From Bradyrhizobium sp. 190 (GTDB taxonomy: Bacteria > Pseudomonadota > Alphaproteobacteria > Rhizobiales > Xanthobacteraceae): 64,000 bases of DNA. The stretch is from NCBI RefSeq assembly GCF_023073415.1, contig NZ_JADPJL010000035.1:1-64000 (forward strand), read 5' to 3'. Position 1 is the first letter of the stretch, and every line of letters begins with the position of its first letter. Both the position numbers and the translations under genes were made by a program. Below, piece after piece: positions 22,949 to 30,739 of this stretch. Under the pieces are notes generated by a model. The model saw nothing but the letters and a program-made list of their open reading frames with translations, did no database searches and was not told the DNA's origin.

Positions 22949-23731
22949 ATGCTGAACTTCTACGGCAAAACCTTCTCCTCCCGCCTCCTGATCGGCAGCG
23001 CGCTCTATCCCTCGCCTGCGATCATGCAGGACGCAATCCGTGCTTCCGGCGCCAACATCGTAACCGTGTCGCTGCGGCGCGAGGCGGCCGGTGGCAAGAC
23101 GGGGGACGCGTTCTGGTCGCTGATCCGCGAGCTTGACGTAACCGTGCTGCCGAACACCGCCGGCTGCCGCAGCGTGCGCGAGGCGGTGACGACGGCAAAG
23201 CTGGCGCGCGAACTGTTCGGCACGCCCTGGATCAAGCTGGAAGTGATCGCCGACAACGACACGCTGCAGCCCGACGTGGTCGGCCTGGTCGAGGCCGCCG
23301 CCATCCTGATCAAGGACGGCTTTGAGGTGTTCCCCTATTGCACCGAAGATCTTTCGGTCGCGATGCGGCTGGTGGACGCCGGCTGCAAGGTCGTGATGCC
23401 CTGGGCCGCGCCGATCGGCAGCGCCAAAGGCATTACCAACCGCGATGCCCTGAAGCTGATGCGCGAGCGCCTGCCTGATGTGACGCTGGTGGTCGACGCC
23501 GGCCTCGGCGCGCCATCCCATGCGGCCCACGCGCTGGAACTCGGCTACGACGCCGTGCTGCTCAACACGGCGATCGCAAAGGCCGCCGATCCTGTCGTGA
23601 TGGCCAATGCGTTCCGCCTCGGCGTCGAAGCCGGCCGCACCGCCTACGAGGCCGGCCTCATGGAAGCCCGCGACTTCGCCTCGCCCTCAACCCCTGTGAT
23701 CGGGACACCATTCTGGCATGCCGTATCCTGA
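22949..23731 (+). CDS. thiG: Thiazole synthase ThiG
   Basis: 260 residues, TIM barrel. Signatures: LLIGSALYPSPAIM, SLRREAAGG, LPNTAGCRSVREA, WIKLEVIAD with the catalytic Lys, VVMPWAAPIGSAKG, and VVDAGLGAPSHAAHALELG. It builds the thiazole phosphate from DXP, dehydroglycine (from ThiO) and ThiS-thiocarboxylate. The last 14 bp overlap thiE. Confidence 0.95.
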   Translation: MLNFYGKTFSSRLLIGSALYPSPAIMQDAIRASGANIVTVSLRREAAGGKTGDAFWSLIRELDVTVLPNTAGCRSVREAVTTAKLARELFGTPWIKLEVIADNDTLQPDVVGLVEAAAILIKDGFEVFPYCTEDLSVAMRLVDAGCKVVMPWAAPIGSAKGITNRDALKLMRERLPDVTLVVDAGLGAPSHAAHALELGYDAVLLNTAIAKAADPVVMANAFRLGVEAGRTAYEAGLMEARDFASPSTPVIGTPFWHAVS

Positions 23732-24326
23732 CAAATTCTATCCCGTGGTCGACAGCGTCGCCTGGGTGACGCGGCTGGCGCTGCTCGGCGCCGGCACCAT
23801 CCAGTTGCGCGCCAAGAATCTTGACGATGCCGAGGCGCTGCAGATGGTGACCGACTCCCTTGAAGTCATCAAAGGCACCGACGCCAAACTCGTGGTCAAC
23901 GATTACTGGCGCGCGGCGATCGTTGCCGGCGCAAAGCATTTGCATCTCGGCCAGGAAGACCTCGTCGATGCCGACCTCGGCGAGATCCGCAAAGCCGGAC
24001 TGACGCTCGGCATCTCGACCCATGACGACGAGGAACTGGCGACCGCGCTTGCAGCGAAGCCGGACTACATCGCGCTCGGTCCGATTTTCCCGACCACGCT
24101 GAAATCGATGCGCTTCGCGCCGCAGGGCATTGCAAAGATCACCGAATGGAAGAAACGCATCGGCGACATCCCGCTGGTCGCGATCGGCGGCATCAAGTTC
24201 GAACAATCTGCCGAGATTTTTGCGGCCGGCGCGGACTCCATCGCCGTCGTCAGCGACGTCACCCAGAACGCCGACCCCGATGCGCGGGTGCGGCAGTGGC
24301 TGGGCCAAAGCGCGAAGGCCGCGTGA
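23718..24326 (+). CDS. thiE: Thiamine phosphate synthase ThiE
   Basis: 202 residues, TIM barrel: TIQLRAKNLDDAE, LVVNDYWRAAIVAGAKHLHL-GQEDL, ALGPIFPTTLKSM, and VAIGGIKFEQSAEIFAAGADSIAVVS. Joins HMP-PP and thiazole phosphate into thiamine phosphate. The HLHLGQEDL motif with the phosphate-binding Gly-Gly loop is intact. Overlaps thiG. Confidence 0.9.
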   Translation: MPYPDKFYPVVDSVAWVTRLALLGAGTIQLRAKNLDDAEALQMVTDSLEVIKGTDAKLVVNDYWRAAIVAGAKHLHLGQEDLVDADLGEIRKAGLTLGISTHDDEELATALAAKPDYIALGPIFPTTLKSMRFAPQGIAKITEWKKRIGDIPLVAIGGIKFEQSAEIFAAGADSIAVVSDVTQNADPDARVRQWLGQSAKAA

Positions 24327-24348
24327 TGAATTTGCGAATCCATCAGCC

Positions 24349-24434
24349 GTCATTGCGAGCGAAGCGAAGCAATCCATTGGCACCGCGAATTCGGTGACAG
24401 TGGATTGCTTCGTCGCTTTGCTCCTCGCAATGAC
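24349..24434. repeat. Imperfect inverted repeat, family E copy 1
   Basis: GTCATTGCGAGCGAAGCGAA and its reverse complement-like GCTTTGCTCCTCGCAATGAC enclose AATCCATTGG / AGTGGATT. It lies between thiE and thiC. A second copy is at 57393-57502. Confidence 0.85.
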
Positions 24435-24470
24435 GGAGAACCAATCAGAAATTTAACGGAGGATAACAGA

Positions 24471-26369
24471 ATGAACATCCGCTCCAATCCCGACACCACC
24501 CTACCCGCCGTCACCACCGGCCCCCTTCCCTCGTCGCGCAAGATCTTCGCCACCCCCGATACCGCGCCCGACCTGCGCGTGCCCCTGCGTGAAATCATCC
24601 TGAGCGAAGGCGCGGGCGAGCCGAACCTGCCGGTGTACGACACCTCCGGCCCCTACACCGATCCGACTGTGACCATCGACGTCAACGCCGGCCTGTCGCG
24701 CAACCGCCTCGCCTGGGTGAAGGAGCGCGGTGGCGTCGAGGAATATCAGGGCCGCGAGATCAAGCCGGAAGACAACGGCAACGTCGGCGCCTCGCATGCC
24801 GCAAAAGCCTTCACCGCGCACCACAAGCCGCTGCGCGGCCTCGACGGCCACAAGATCACCCAACTCGAATTCGCCCGCGCCGGCATCATCACCAAGGAGA
24901 TGATCTACGTCGCCGAGCGCGAAAATCTCGGCCGCAAGCAGCAGCTTGAACGCGCCGAAGCCGCGTTGGCCGACGGCGAAAGCTTTGGCGCCGAGGTTCC
25001 CGCGTTCATCACGCCGGAGTTCGTCCGCTCAGAGATCGCGCGCGGCCGGGCCATCATCCCCTGCAACATCAACCACGCCGAACTCGAGCCGATGATCATC
25101 GGCCGCAACTTCCTGACCAAGATCAACGCCAATATCGGCAACTCCGCGGTGACGTCGTCGGTCGAGGAGGAAGTCGACAAGATGGTGTGGGCGATCCGCT
25201 GGGGTGCCGACACCGTGATGGACCTCTCCACGGGGCGCAACATCCACACCACGCGCGAATGGATCCTGCGCAACGCGCCGATCCCGATCGGCACCGTTCC
25301 CATTTATCAGGCGCTGGAGAAGTGCGAAGGCGATCCGGTGAAACTGACCTGGGAGCTCTACAAGGACACGCTGATCGAGCAGTGCGAACAGGGCGTCGAC
25401 TACTTTACGATCCACGCCGGCGTGCGCCTGCCCTACATCCACCTGACCGCCAACCGCGTCACCGGCATCGTGTCGCGCGGCGGCTCGATCATGGCGAAGT
25501 GGTGCCTGGCGCATCACAAGGAAAGCTTCCTTTACACCCACTTCGACGAGATCTGCGACCTCATGCGCAAGTATGACGTCTCGTTCTCGCTCGGCGACGG
25601 CCTGCGCCCCGGCTCGATCGCCGACGCCAACGACCGCGCCCAGTTCGCCGAACTGGAGACGCTCGGCGAACTCACGAAGATCGCGTGGGACAAGGGCTGC
25701 CAGGTGATGATCGAAGGCCCCGGCCACGTGCCGATGCACAAGATCAAGATCAACATGGACAAGCAGCTCAAGGAATGCGGCGAAGCCCCGTTCTATACGC
25801 TTGGACCGCTGACCACCGACATCGCACCGGGCTACGACCACATCACCTCGGGCATTGGCGCCGCCATGATCGGCTGGTTCGGCTGCGCCATGCTCTGCTA
25901 TGTCACGCCGAAGGAGCATCTCGGCCTCCCCGATCGCAACGACGTCAAGGTCGGCGTCATCACCTACAAGATCGCCGCGCACGCGAGCGATCTCGCCAAG
26001 GGCCACCCCGCCGCGCAACTCCGCGACGACGCGCTCTCACGTGCGAGGTTCGACTTCCGCTGGACCGACCAGTTCAACCTCGGCCTCGATCCGGACACCG
26101 CAAAAAGCTTCCACGACGAGACCCTGCCGAAGGAAGCCCACAAGGTCGCGCATTTCTGCTCGATGTGCGGCCCAAAATTCTGTTCGATGAAGATCACCCA
26201 GGATGTGCGGGATTACGCGGCGACGCTGAACGATCCGGCGAGTGTGGGGATGTCGGTGAGCGGCACCATCGAGGATGGCATGGCGGCGATGAGCCAGAAG
26301 TTCAAGGAGATGGGGTCGAGCGTGTATCTGGATGCGGAGAAGGTGAAGGAGAGTAATCGGGTGTTGTGA
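24471..26369 (+). CDS. thiC: Phosphomethylpyrimidine synthase ThiC
   Basis: 632 residues, the expected length. Radical-SAM-type 4Fe-4S motif C563-x2-C566-x4-C571 (CSMCGPKFC) at the C-terminus. The core has GRAIIPCNINHAELEPM, GADTVMDLSTG, DYFTIHAGVRLPYIHL, and EGPGHVPMHKI. It rearranges AIR to HMP phosphate. ATG 24471 follows ACGGAGGATAAC. Last gene of the operon, separated from thiE by a repeat; in many alphaproteobacteria thiC comes first. Confidence 0.96.
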   Translation: MNIRSNPDTTLPAVTTGPLPSSRKIFATPDTAPDLRVPLREIILSEGAGEPNLPVYDTSGPYTDPTVTIDVNAGLSRNRLAWVKERGGVEEYQGREIKPEDNGNVGASHAAKAFTAHHKPLRGLDGHKITQLEFARAGIITKEMIYVAERENLGRKQQLERAEAALADGESFGAEVPAFITPEFVRSEIARGRAIIPCNINHAELEPMIIGRNFLTKINANIGNSAVTSSVEEEVDKMVWAIRWGADTVMDLSTGRNIHTTREWILRNAPIPIGTVPIYQALEKCEGDPVKLTWELYKDTLIEQCEQGVDYFTIHAGVRLPYIHLTANRVTGIVSRGGSIMAKWCLAHHKESFLYTHFDEICDLMRKYDVSFSLGDGLRPGSIADANDRAQFAELETLGELTKIAWDKGCQVMIEGPGHVPMHKIKINMDKQLKECGEAPFYTLGPLTTDIAPGYDHITSGIGAAMIGWFGCAMLCYVTPKEHLGLPDRNDVKVGVITYKIAAHASDLAKGHPAAQLRDDALSRARFDFRWTDQFNLGLDPDTAKSFHDETLPKEAHKVAHFCSMCGPKFCSMKITQDVRDYAATLNDPASVGMSVSGTIEDGMAAMSQKFKEMGSSVYLDAEKVKESNRVL

Positions 26370-26384
26370 GGCGCCCACTCTCCT

Positions 26385-26413
26385 CGTCATGCCCGGGCTT
26401 GACCCGGGCATCG
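26385..26413 (+). terminator. Hairpin after thiC, short copy of repeat family B
   Basis: ATGCCCGGG-CTTGA-CCCGGGCAT within CGTCATGCCCGGGCTTGACC, 16-40 bp after the thiC stop. It resembles the right arm of the 8404-8505 repeat and probably terminates the operon. Confidence 0.65.
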
Positions 26414-26471
26414 ATCAAGAAACAACGGGCCGGGCGAAAGCTCGGCCTTTTGAGCAAATGGGAAACGGAAA

Positions 26472-27092
26472 ATGGCTAGCAACCCAGACTACGCCAACTA
26501 CGCGCGATGTATGGAGGAAATTAAGCGTAGGCTGTCCGCCATAGACGAGATACTTCACGATCAAAAGTCCACCTCATACAGGTACACCAATGTCGAATTT
26601 GTCGCGCTGCAATTTCGAAAAATTTTCGAACTCGTGATCTTAGCAACGCTCGCATCGCATCAGCAATTCTTTGAAGGGCTGTCGCGCAAGCTCGCCAAGG
26701 AATGGCAAGTGAGCAAGATTGTCGCGATCGTAGAGAAGAAGAATCGAGGATTCTATCCAGAACCAATTGATCGGATTCCGACAGGCAAAGAAGGGGTGAA
26801 GGACGAATGGAAGTCAATTACTTCAGGCTTCCTAACACTAAACGAACTTATCGAGGCACACGGCAAGATTGGCGCGCTAATGCACGCCAACAATCCATAT
26901 CGCGAGGAAAAGTCGCTAACCGAAATGGAGGGCTTATTTCCAATTTGGCGCGAACGCTTAATGCGGCTCCTAAACAATCATCTGGTGAAGTTTCCAGACG
27001 ACGCGACGGTTTTGTACGTTGGCATGCAAAGCGTTGAAACAGGCGCTGTCCACACAGCTCTATTCAAGAAGCAAGCAAGCCCGAAAACGTAA
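26472..27092 (+). CDS. Hypothetical protein, AT-richer, likely acquired
   Basis: 206 residues starting MASNPDYANYARCMEEI. No signal peptide or membrane span. It is mostly helical with many Lys/Glu, including IKRRLSAIDEILHDQ, RKLAKEWQVSKIVAIVE and LNELIEAHGKIGALMHANNP; the last recalls a HEPN-like or ApeA-type helical pattern only loosely. Codon use is clearly more AT-rich than in the neighbours (AAA, AAT, TTA common). GGGAAACGGAAA precedes the ATG. It stands alone between repeats at 26385 and 27595, suggesting insertion. I do not recognise the family. Confidence 0.65.
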   Translation: MASNPDYANYARCMEEIKRRLSAIDEILHDQKSTSYRYTNVEFVALQFRKIFELVILATLASHQQFFEGLSRKLAKEWQVSKIVAIVEKKNRGFYPEPIDRIPTGKEGVKDEWKSITSGFLTLNELIEAHGKIGALMHANNPYREEKSLTEMEGLFPIWRERLMRLLNNHLVKFPDDATVLYVGMQSVETGAVHTALFKKQASPKT

Positions 27093-27288
27093 CCCGGACG
27101 AGCGAAGCAATATCCGGGATTATCCTACTGCATGTACTAAAGCGTGTAACGACTCGCTATCAAAACCTTTCCGTGCCGATTAACCTTTCATTAACCAAAC
27201 GCGCCCACTCTCCTTCTACGGCAGGGGGCCGTTGATTCCTGATGTTTCTGCTCCGCGTTTCGGAGCAAGCGTCGATCGGGAGGTGTTG

Positions 27289-27582
27289 ATGCCCCAGGAG
27301 TATCTTGGCGCGTACCGTGACTTGTACCTTGGCGTGGACTGTGTGTGCACGCCCGAGATTCCGCTGCCGGATTCTCAGGCCCTTTCACCCCACCAGATCG
27401 TGCCGATGCTGATCGGCTCCACGGTCGAGGCGATCGAGCGCGAGCTCGTGCTGCAGACGCTGGCGCGCTGCCACGGCAATCGCACCCACGCAGCCCGCGT
27501 GCTCGGACTTTCGGTGCGCACGATGCGGAACAAGATCCGGCAGTACGCGACTGACGGCGTCGACATTCCCGCGCACAGCTAG
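27289..27582 (+). CDS. Fis-type helix-turn-helix regulator
   Basis: 97 residues from ATG 27289 (GGGAGGTG upstream). The C-terminal half holds a Fis-family HTH: AIERELVLQTLARCHGNRTH-AARVLGLSVRTMRNKI, as found at the C-terminus of NtrC-class activators such as FlbD. The N-terminal half (YLGAYRDLYLGVDCVCTPEI) is not a receiver or AAA+ domain, so this is a stand-alone DNA-binding protein. Similar short proteins exist in Bradyrhizobium and Rhodopseudomonas. Target unknown; no flagellar genes in the window. Confidence 0.8.
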   Translation: MPQEYLGAYRDLYLGVDCVCTPEIPLPDSQALSPHQIVPMLIGSTVEAIERELVLQTLARCHGNRTHAARVLGLSVRTMRNKIRQYATDGVDIPAHS

Positions 27583-27594
27583 GTCGCGCAGAGC

Positions 27595-27717
27595 GTAGGC
27601 TGGGCAAAGCGGACTTGTCTCGCCGTAGCTCGAAGAGCGAAGGCGGGAGCGTGCCCACCATCACGAACATAGCGTGAGTTGATGGGCACGGCGCTAACGC
27701 GCCTTTGCCCACCCTAC
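27595..27717. repeat. Imperfect inverted repeat, family C copy 2
   Basis: GTAGGCTGGGCAAAGCG ... GCGCCTTTGCCCACCCTAC, the same arms as at 16226-16312 but with a longer centre containing GTGCCCACCATCA / TGATGGGCAC. Confidence 0.85.
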
Positions 27718-28648
27718 GGTCTGCGGACTGATTTGCCTCGCGCGCAAGCGCAATCTCGCTTAAGCGCCGCGACATTTCAACACGACGGGCAAATCACCTA
27801 AAACCTGTCCAGCCCCTCGCGCAAAAATATTGCGCTTAACACGCAGGCCAAATCAGCCGCATAACTCCGCCCGTCTCACGGCAGATGAGGGACGTTTCGC
27901 GATCGTCACGAACGTGCGGTGAGATGCGATGGACGCGAAAGGCGCGCAAGACGTACGCGCCTGATGCGTACGGCGAAGTCGTGTGGTCCTGACGCCGCGG
28001 TGCTGGCATTAAGTCCGTGGGAGGCTAAGCCTCTCACGGGCGACGGTGGCAAAAGAGCCGTTCACCGGGGAGAGCTCGAAGTAAGCCGTAAAGCCATTGC
28101 GCAGGGAAGGCCGGAGTGTTCCGCCTGTACCTGTATGCTCGTGTGCGCGTTCCTTGTGCGCAATTGCACACGAGACCGCGGGTGCAGCGTGCACCCGGTC
28201 TTCCCTGCGCCCTCTGATTTCTCGGAGGGCAAGGTCAAGAGCACACCTCGGGCGCAACGCGTCGCGAGATCGCGAGGTCATATCTTGCAGCGTTGTGTGC
28301 ACACTATCGACAAGCAAAAAGTCCGTTCCCTCCCCCACAAGGGAAAGCCGACCGCCCGCGCGTTACAACTGTCCGTTGCAATGGCAGTTGCGGATACGAT
28401 GCGCCCGCCCGTCTCTGCGAAAGTCTTGGGCATAGGCGCGCGCAATCAGGCGTCATAATGCCTTCATTTAAAATCCAAATGACCGGGCAACAGTCTGATT
28501 ATTTTTTGTTTACACCTACTGATTGAAATGGCGATGACTTATTTTCGACGCACGGAAAGCCAAGAAAAAAGCCAAGAAAAAAGCCAAGAGAAGAACGGCA
28601 TCGCGGGATCTCTAACAAGATAAAAACCGTGGCAGGGAAACGGAAAAC
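27718..28648. other. Non-coding stretch holding the structured element and a Lys-codon tandem remnant
   Basis: Long open frames occur on both strands (for instance 27919-28458), but they encode Cys/Arg-rich sequence lacking any domain and I recognise them as spurious frames over a repeat dispersed in Bradyrhizobium. The element at 28015-28230 is the structured core. At 28556-28596 three tandem copies of a 12-bp AGCCAAGAAAAA-like unit occur. Confidence 0.5.
28015..28230 (+). ncRNA. Putative structured RNA / dispersed repeat element
   Basis: Five helices can be drawn from the sequence. (1) CCGTGGGAGGC-TAA-GCCTCTCACGG, 11 bp with one G-U. (2) CGGTG / CACCG enclosing GGC / GCC next to it. (3) A 16-bp long-range helix 28099-28114 with 28195-28210 (GCGCAGGGAAGGCCGG / CCGGTCTTCCCTGCGC) with one G-U. 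Inside it, (4) CTCGTGTGC / GCACACGAG and (5) GGGTGCA-GCG-TGCACCC, which competes slightly with helix 3. Then GCCCTC / GAGGGC at 28209-28230. G-U pairs inside otherwise perfect helices fit selection for RNA pairing. Strand chosen by the G-U pattern, which reads G-U on plus. Class unknown. Confidence 0.5.
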
Positions 28649-29251
28649 GTGGGTGAACTTCTGGGGTCAATAGCATTTTTCTTGATCGTCATCGCCGTGA
28701 TCGCCGGCGCCTGGGCCTGGATTTCGACGCTGTTCAGGAAGGGGGCCATGGCGCTCCTCGGCTTCGACCAGGTCTGTGTGCAGCAGTTTGAGACCGTCCT
28801 GCTTTACCGGAACGGCCGTTTTGAAAAGGCCCTGCCGCCCGGCCGGCACCGGATCCGCACCGGCAGCCGCCAACTGGCGCGGATCGACAGGCGCCCCGAG
28901 GTATTTCGATTTGTGCAAGGCGCCGTTTCCTCGGACCGGATAGCGGTGAACCTCGTCTATGTCGTCCGGGCGCAAATCGTCGATCCCAGGGTAGCTTTCG
29001 AAAGCACGAAAAACTACAGGGACGAGATATCCATCCGGCTGCAATCGGTCGTGAAGGCGGTGTGCAGCCGAAAGCCCCGCCTCGAAATCCAGATGGATCA
29101 CCAGAACTTCAGCAACAGCGCACAGAAGGCCGCCAGCCAGGTGCTGCGCGCCATCGGGTGCGAATGCCTGACCTTCGAACTGCTGCAGGTCGATGCCGCG
29201 GGGCCCATCGGGGAATGGGACACCGGGCGAATGGGATTTGCGGCGGAGTAG
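28649..29251 (+). CDS. SPFH/band-7 domain membrane protein
   Basis: 200 residues, GTG start. An N-terminal membrane span (about 7-26) is followed by an SPFH-like domain: GFDQVCVQQFETVLLYRNGRF, LPPGRHRIRTGSRQLARIDRR, VNLVYVVRAQIVDPRVAFE, and RDEISIRLQSVVKAVCS. It lacks the long coiled-coil tail of flotillins and is shorter than typical stomatins. Such proteins form membrane microdomain scaffolds or regulate proteases (HflK/C). No NfeD or protease partner lies nearby. The start has only a weak ribosome site, so a few residues are uncertain. Confidence 0.75.
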   Translation: MGELLGSIAFFLIVIAVIAGAWAWISTLFRKGAMALLGFDQVCVQQFETVLLYRNGRFEKALPPGRHRIRTGSRQLARIDRRPEVFRFVQGAVSSDRIAVNLVYVVRAQIVDPRVAFESTKNYRDEISIRLQSVVKAVCSRKPRLEIQMDHQNFSNSAQKAASQVLRAIGCECLTFELLQVDAAGPIGEWDTGRMGFAAE

Positions 29252-29534
29252 CTCGTGACGCGTTAACCGGCGGCGGCCAGCCGCCGGCGAGCCGATCGGG
29301 CGCCGGCAGTGCCGTTCGGCCCTCAAGGCACCGGGTGGGAGGTCCCTATGCTTCGCCGCTCCCGATTTCGAATGGATCATCCTGCGTCCGCGCGCGGACG
29401 CCAGGGCGCGACACCGCCTGCATGGCCGGGATCGAGCGCAGCTCGTCTGCGCAAGCCGAATGGCTCGGGGATTGCGAGAATTGCCCGCAATGCCCAACTG
29501 TCCCCTATCGTCATTGACCCGGAACATCCCCGAC

Positions 29535-30635
29535 ATGAGCCAGACCAAACTATTCGAGCCCTACAAGCTTGGCCCGATCACGCTACCCAACCGCCTCGCG
29601 ATGGCGCCGCTGACCCGCAACCGCGCAGTGCCGCCCGGCATGGTGCCGAGCCCGCTGGCGGTCGACTATTATGGCCAGCGCGCCTCGGCCGGGCTCCTGA
29701 TCACCGAAGCCAGTCAGGTCTCGCAGCAGGGCCAGGGCTATCAGGACACGCCCGGCATCTATTCGAAGGCGCAGGTCGCGGGCTGGCGCAAGGTCACCGA
29801 CCGCGTGCATGAAAAAGGCGGGCGCATCTTCATCCAGATCTGGCATGTCGGCCGCATCTCGCATGACACGTTGCAGCCCGGCGGCGGCAAGCCGGTGGCG
29901 CCATCCGCGATCCGCGCCAAGGGCAAGACGTTCGTCAACGGCACCTTCACCGATATCTCCGAGCCGCGCGCGCTGGAGCTGTCGGAGATTCCGGGCATCA
30001 TCGAGGATTTCAAGCGCGGCACCGAGAATGCGCTGGCGGCCGGTTTCGACGGCATCGAGATCCACGGCGCCAACGGCTATCTGCTCGACCAATTCGCCAA
30101 GGACGGCACCAACAAGCGCACCGATGCTTACGGCGGATCGATCGAGAACCGCGCAAAGCTGATGCTGGAGGTTTCGAAAGTGGTGGCTGCCGTCGCCGGC
30201 CCCGAGCGCACCGGCATCCGCATCTCGCCGGTGACGCCGGCCAATGACGTCTCCGATAGCAACCCGCAGCCGCTGTTCGATCACATTGTGGATGGGCTCA
30301 ACGCGCTGAAGCTGATCTACATCCACGTCATCGAAGGCGCGACCGGCGGCCCGCGCGACATCGCGCCGTTCGACTACGCATCCTTGCGCAAGCGCTTTGG
30401 CGGAGCCTACGTCGCCAATAACGGCTATGATTTCGATCTCGCGAACAAAGTGCTCGACGCCAACGCGGCCGACCTGATCGCATTCGGAAAACCGTTCATC
30501 TCGAACCCCGATCTGGTCGAGCGGCTGAAGAAGGGCGCGCCGCTGAACGAGTGGGACAAGACGACGTTCTACGGCGGCGGCGCGAAGGGCTATACGGACT
30601 ATCCGACGCTGGGAGCGGCGCAGGCGGCGGAGTGA
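29535..30635 (+). CDS. nemA: NADH:flavin oxidoreductase, Old Yellow Enzyme (alkene reductase)
   Basis: 366 residues. FMN-binding TIM barrel: LGPITLPNRLAMAPLTRNRA, GLLITEASQVS, IQIWHVGRISH, FDGIEIHGANGYLLDQF with the substrate-binding His-Asn pair, RTDAYGGSIENRAKLMLE and DLIAFGKPFISNPDL. It reduces activated C=C bonds or nitro/nitrate esters with NAD(P)H. I chose ATG 29535 (MSQTKLFEPYKLG) because the family starts there; the upstream frame is not conserved-like. A bidirectional terminator follows. Confidence 0.9.
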   Translation: MSQTKLFEPYKLGPITLPNRLAMAPLTRNRAVPPGMVPSPLAVDYYGQRASAGLLITEASQVSQQGQGYQDTPGIYSKAQVAGWRKVTDRVHEKGGRIFIQIWHVGRISHDTLQPGGGKPVAPSAIRAKGKTFVNGTFTDISEPRALELSEIPGIIEDFKRGTENALAAGFDGIEIHGANGYLLDQFAKDGTNKRTDAYGGSIENRAKLMLEVSKVVAAVAGPERTGIRISPVTPANDVSDSNPQPLFDHIVDGLNALKLIYIHVIEGATGGPRDIAPFDYASLRKRFGGAYVANNGYDFDLANKVLDANAADLIAFGKPFISNPDLVERLKKGAPLNEWDKTTFYGGGAKGYTDYPTLGAAQAAE

Positions 30636-30681
30636 GGGCACGCCCCGCATCAACACCGTCATGCCCGATAGCGAACAACAG

Positions 30682-30707
30682 AAAGGCCGGGATTGCTCCC
30701 GGCCTTT
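30682..30707. terminator. Bidirectional terminator
   Basis: AAAGGCCGGGA-TTGC-TCCCGGCCTTT, 11-bp perfect stem with T-run on both strands, between the convergent nemA (ends 30635) and glpV (ends 30740). Confidence 0.85.
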
Positions 30708-30739
30708 CGCTTGTTTGCATCCCTCGTGACAGGCGAGGC

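Noticed and set aside
27919..28458. 179-codon open frame on the plus strand
   Set aside because: No ribosome site, no domain, and it runs over the multi-helix element; similar frames are known over-predictions in rhizobia.
26472..28648. Integrated element with tRNA attachment site
   Set aside because: No tRNA, integrase, transposase or flanking direct repeat was seen; only composition hints at insertion.
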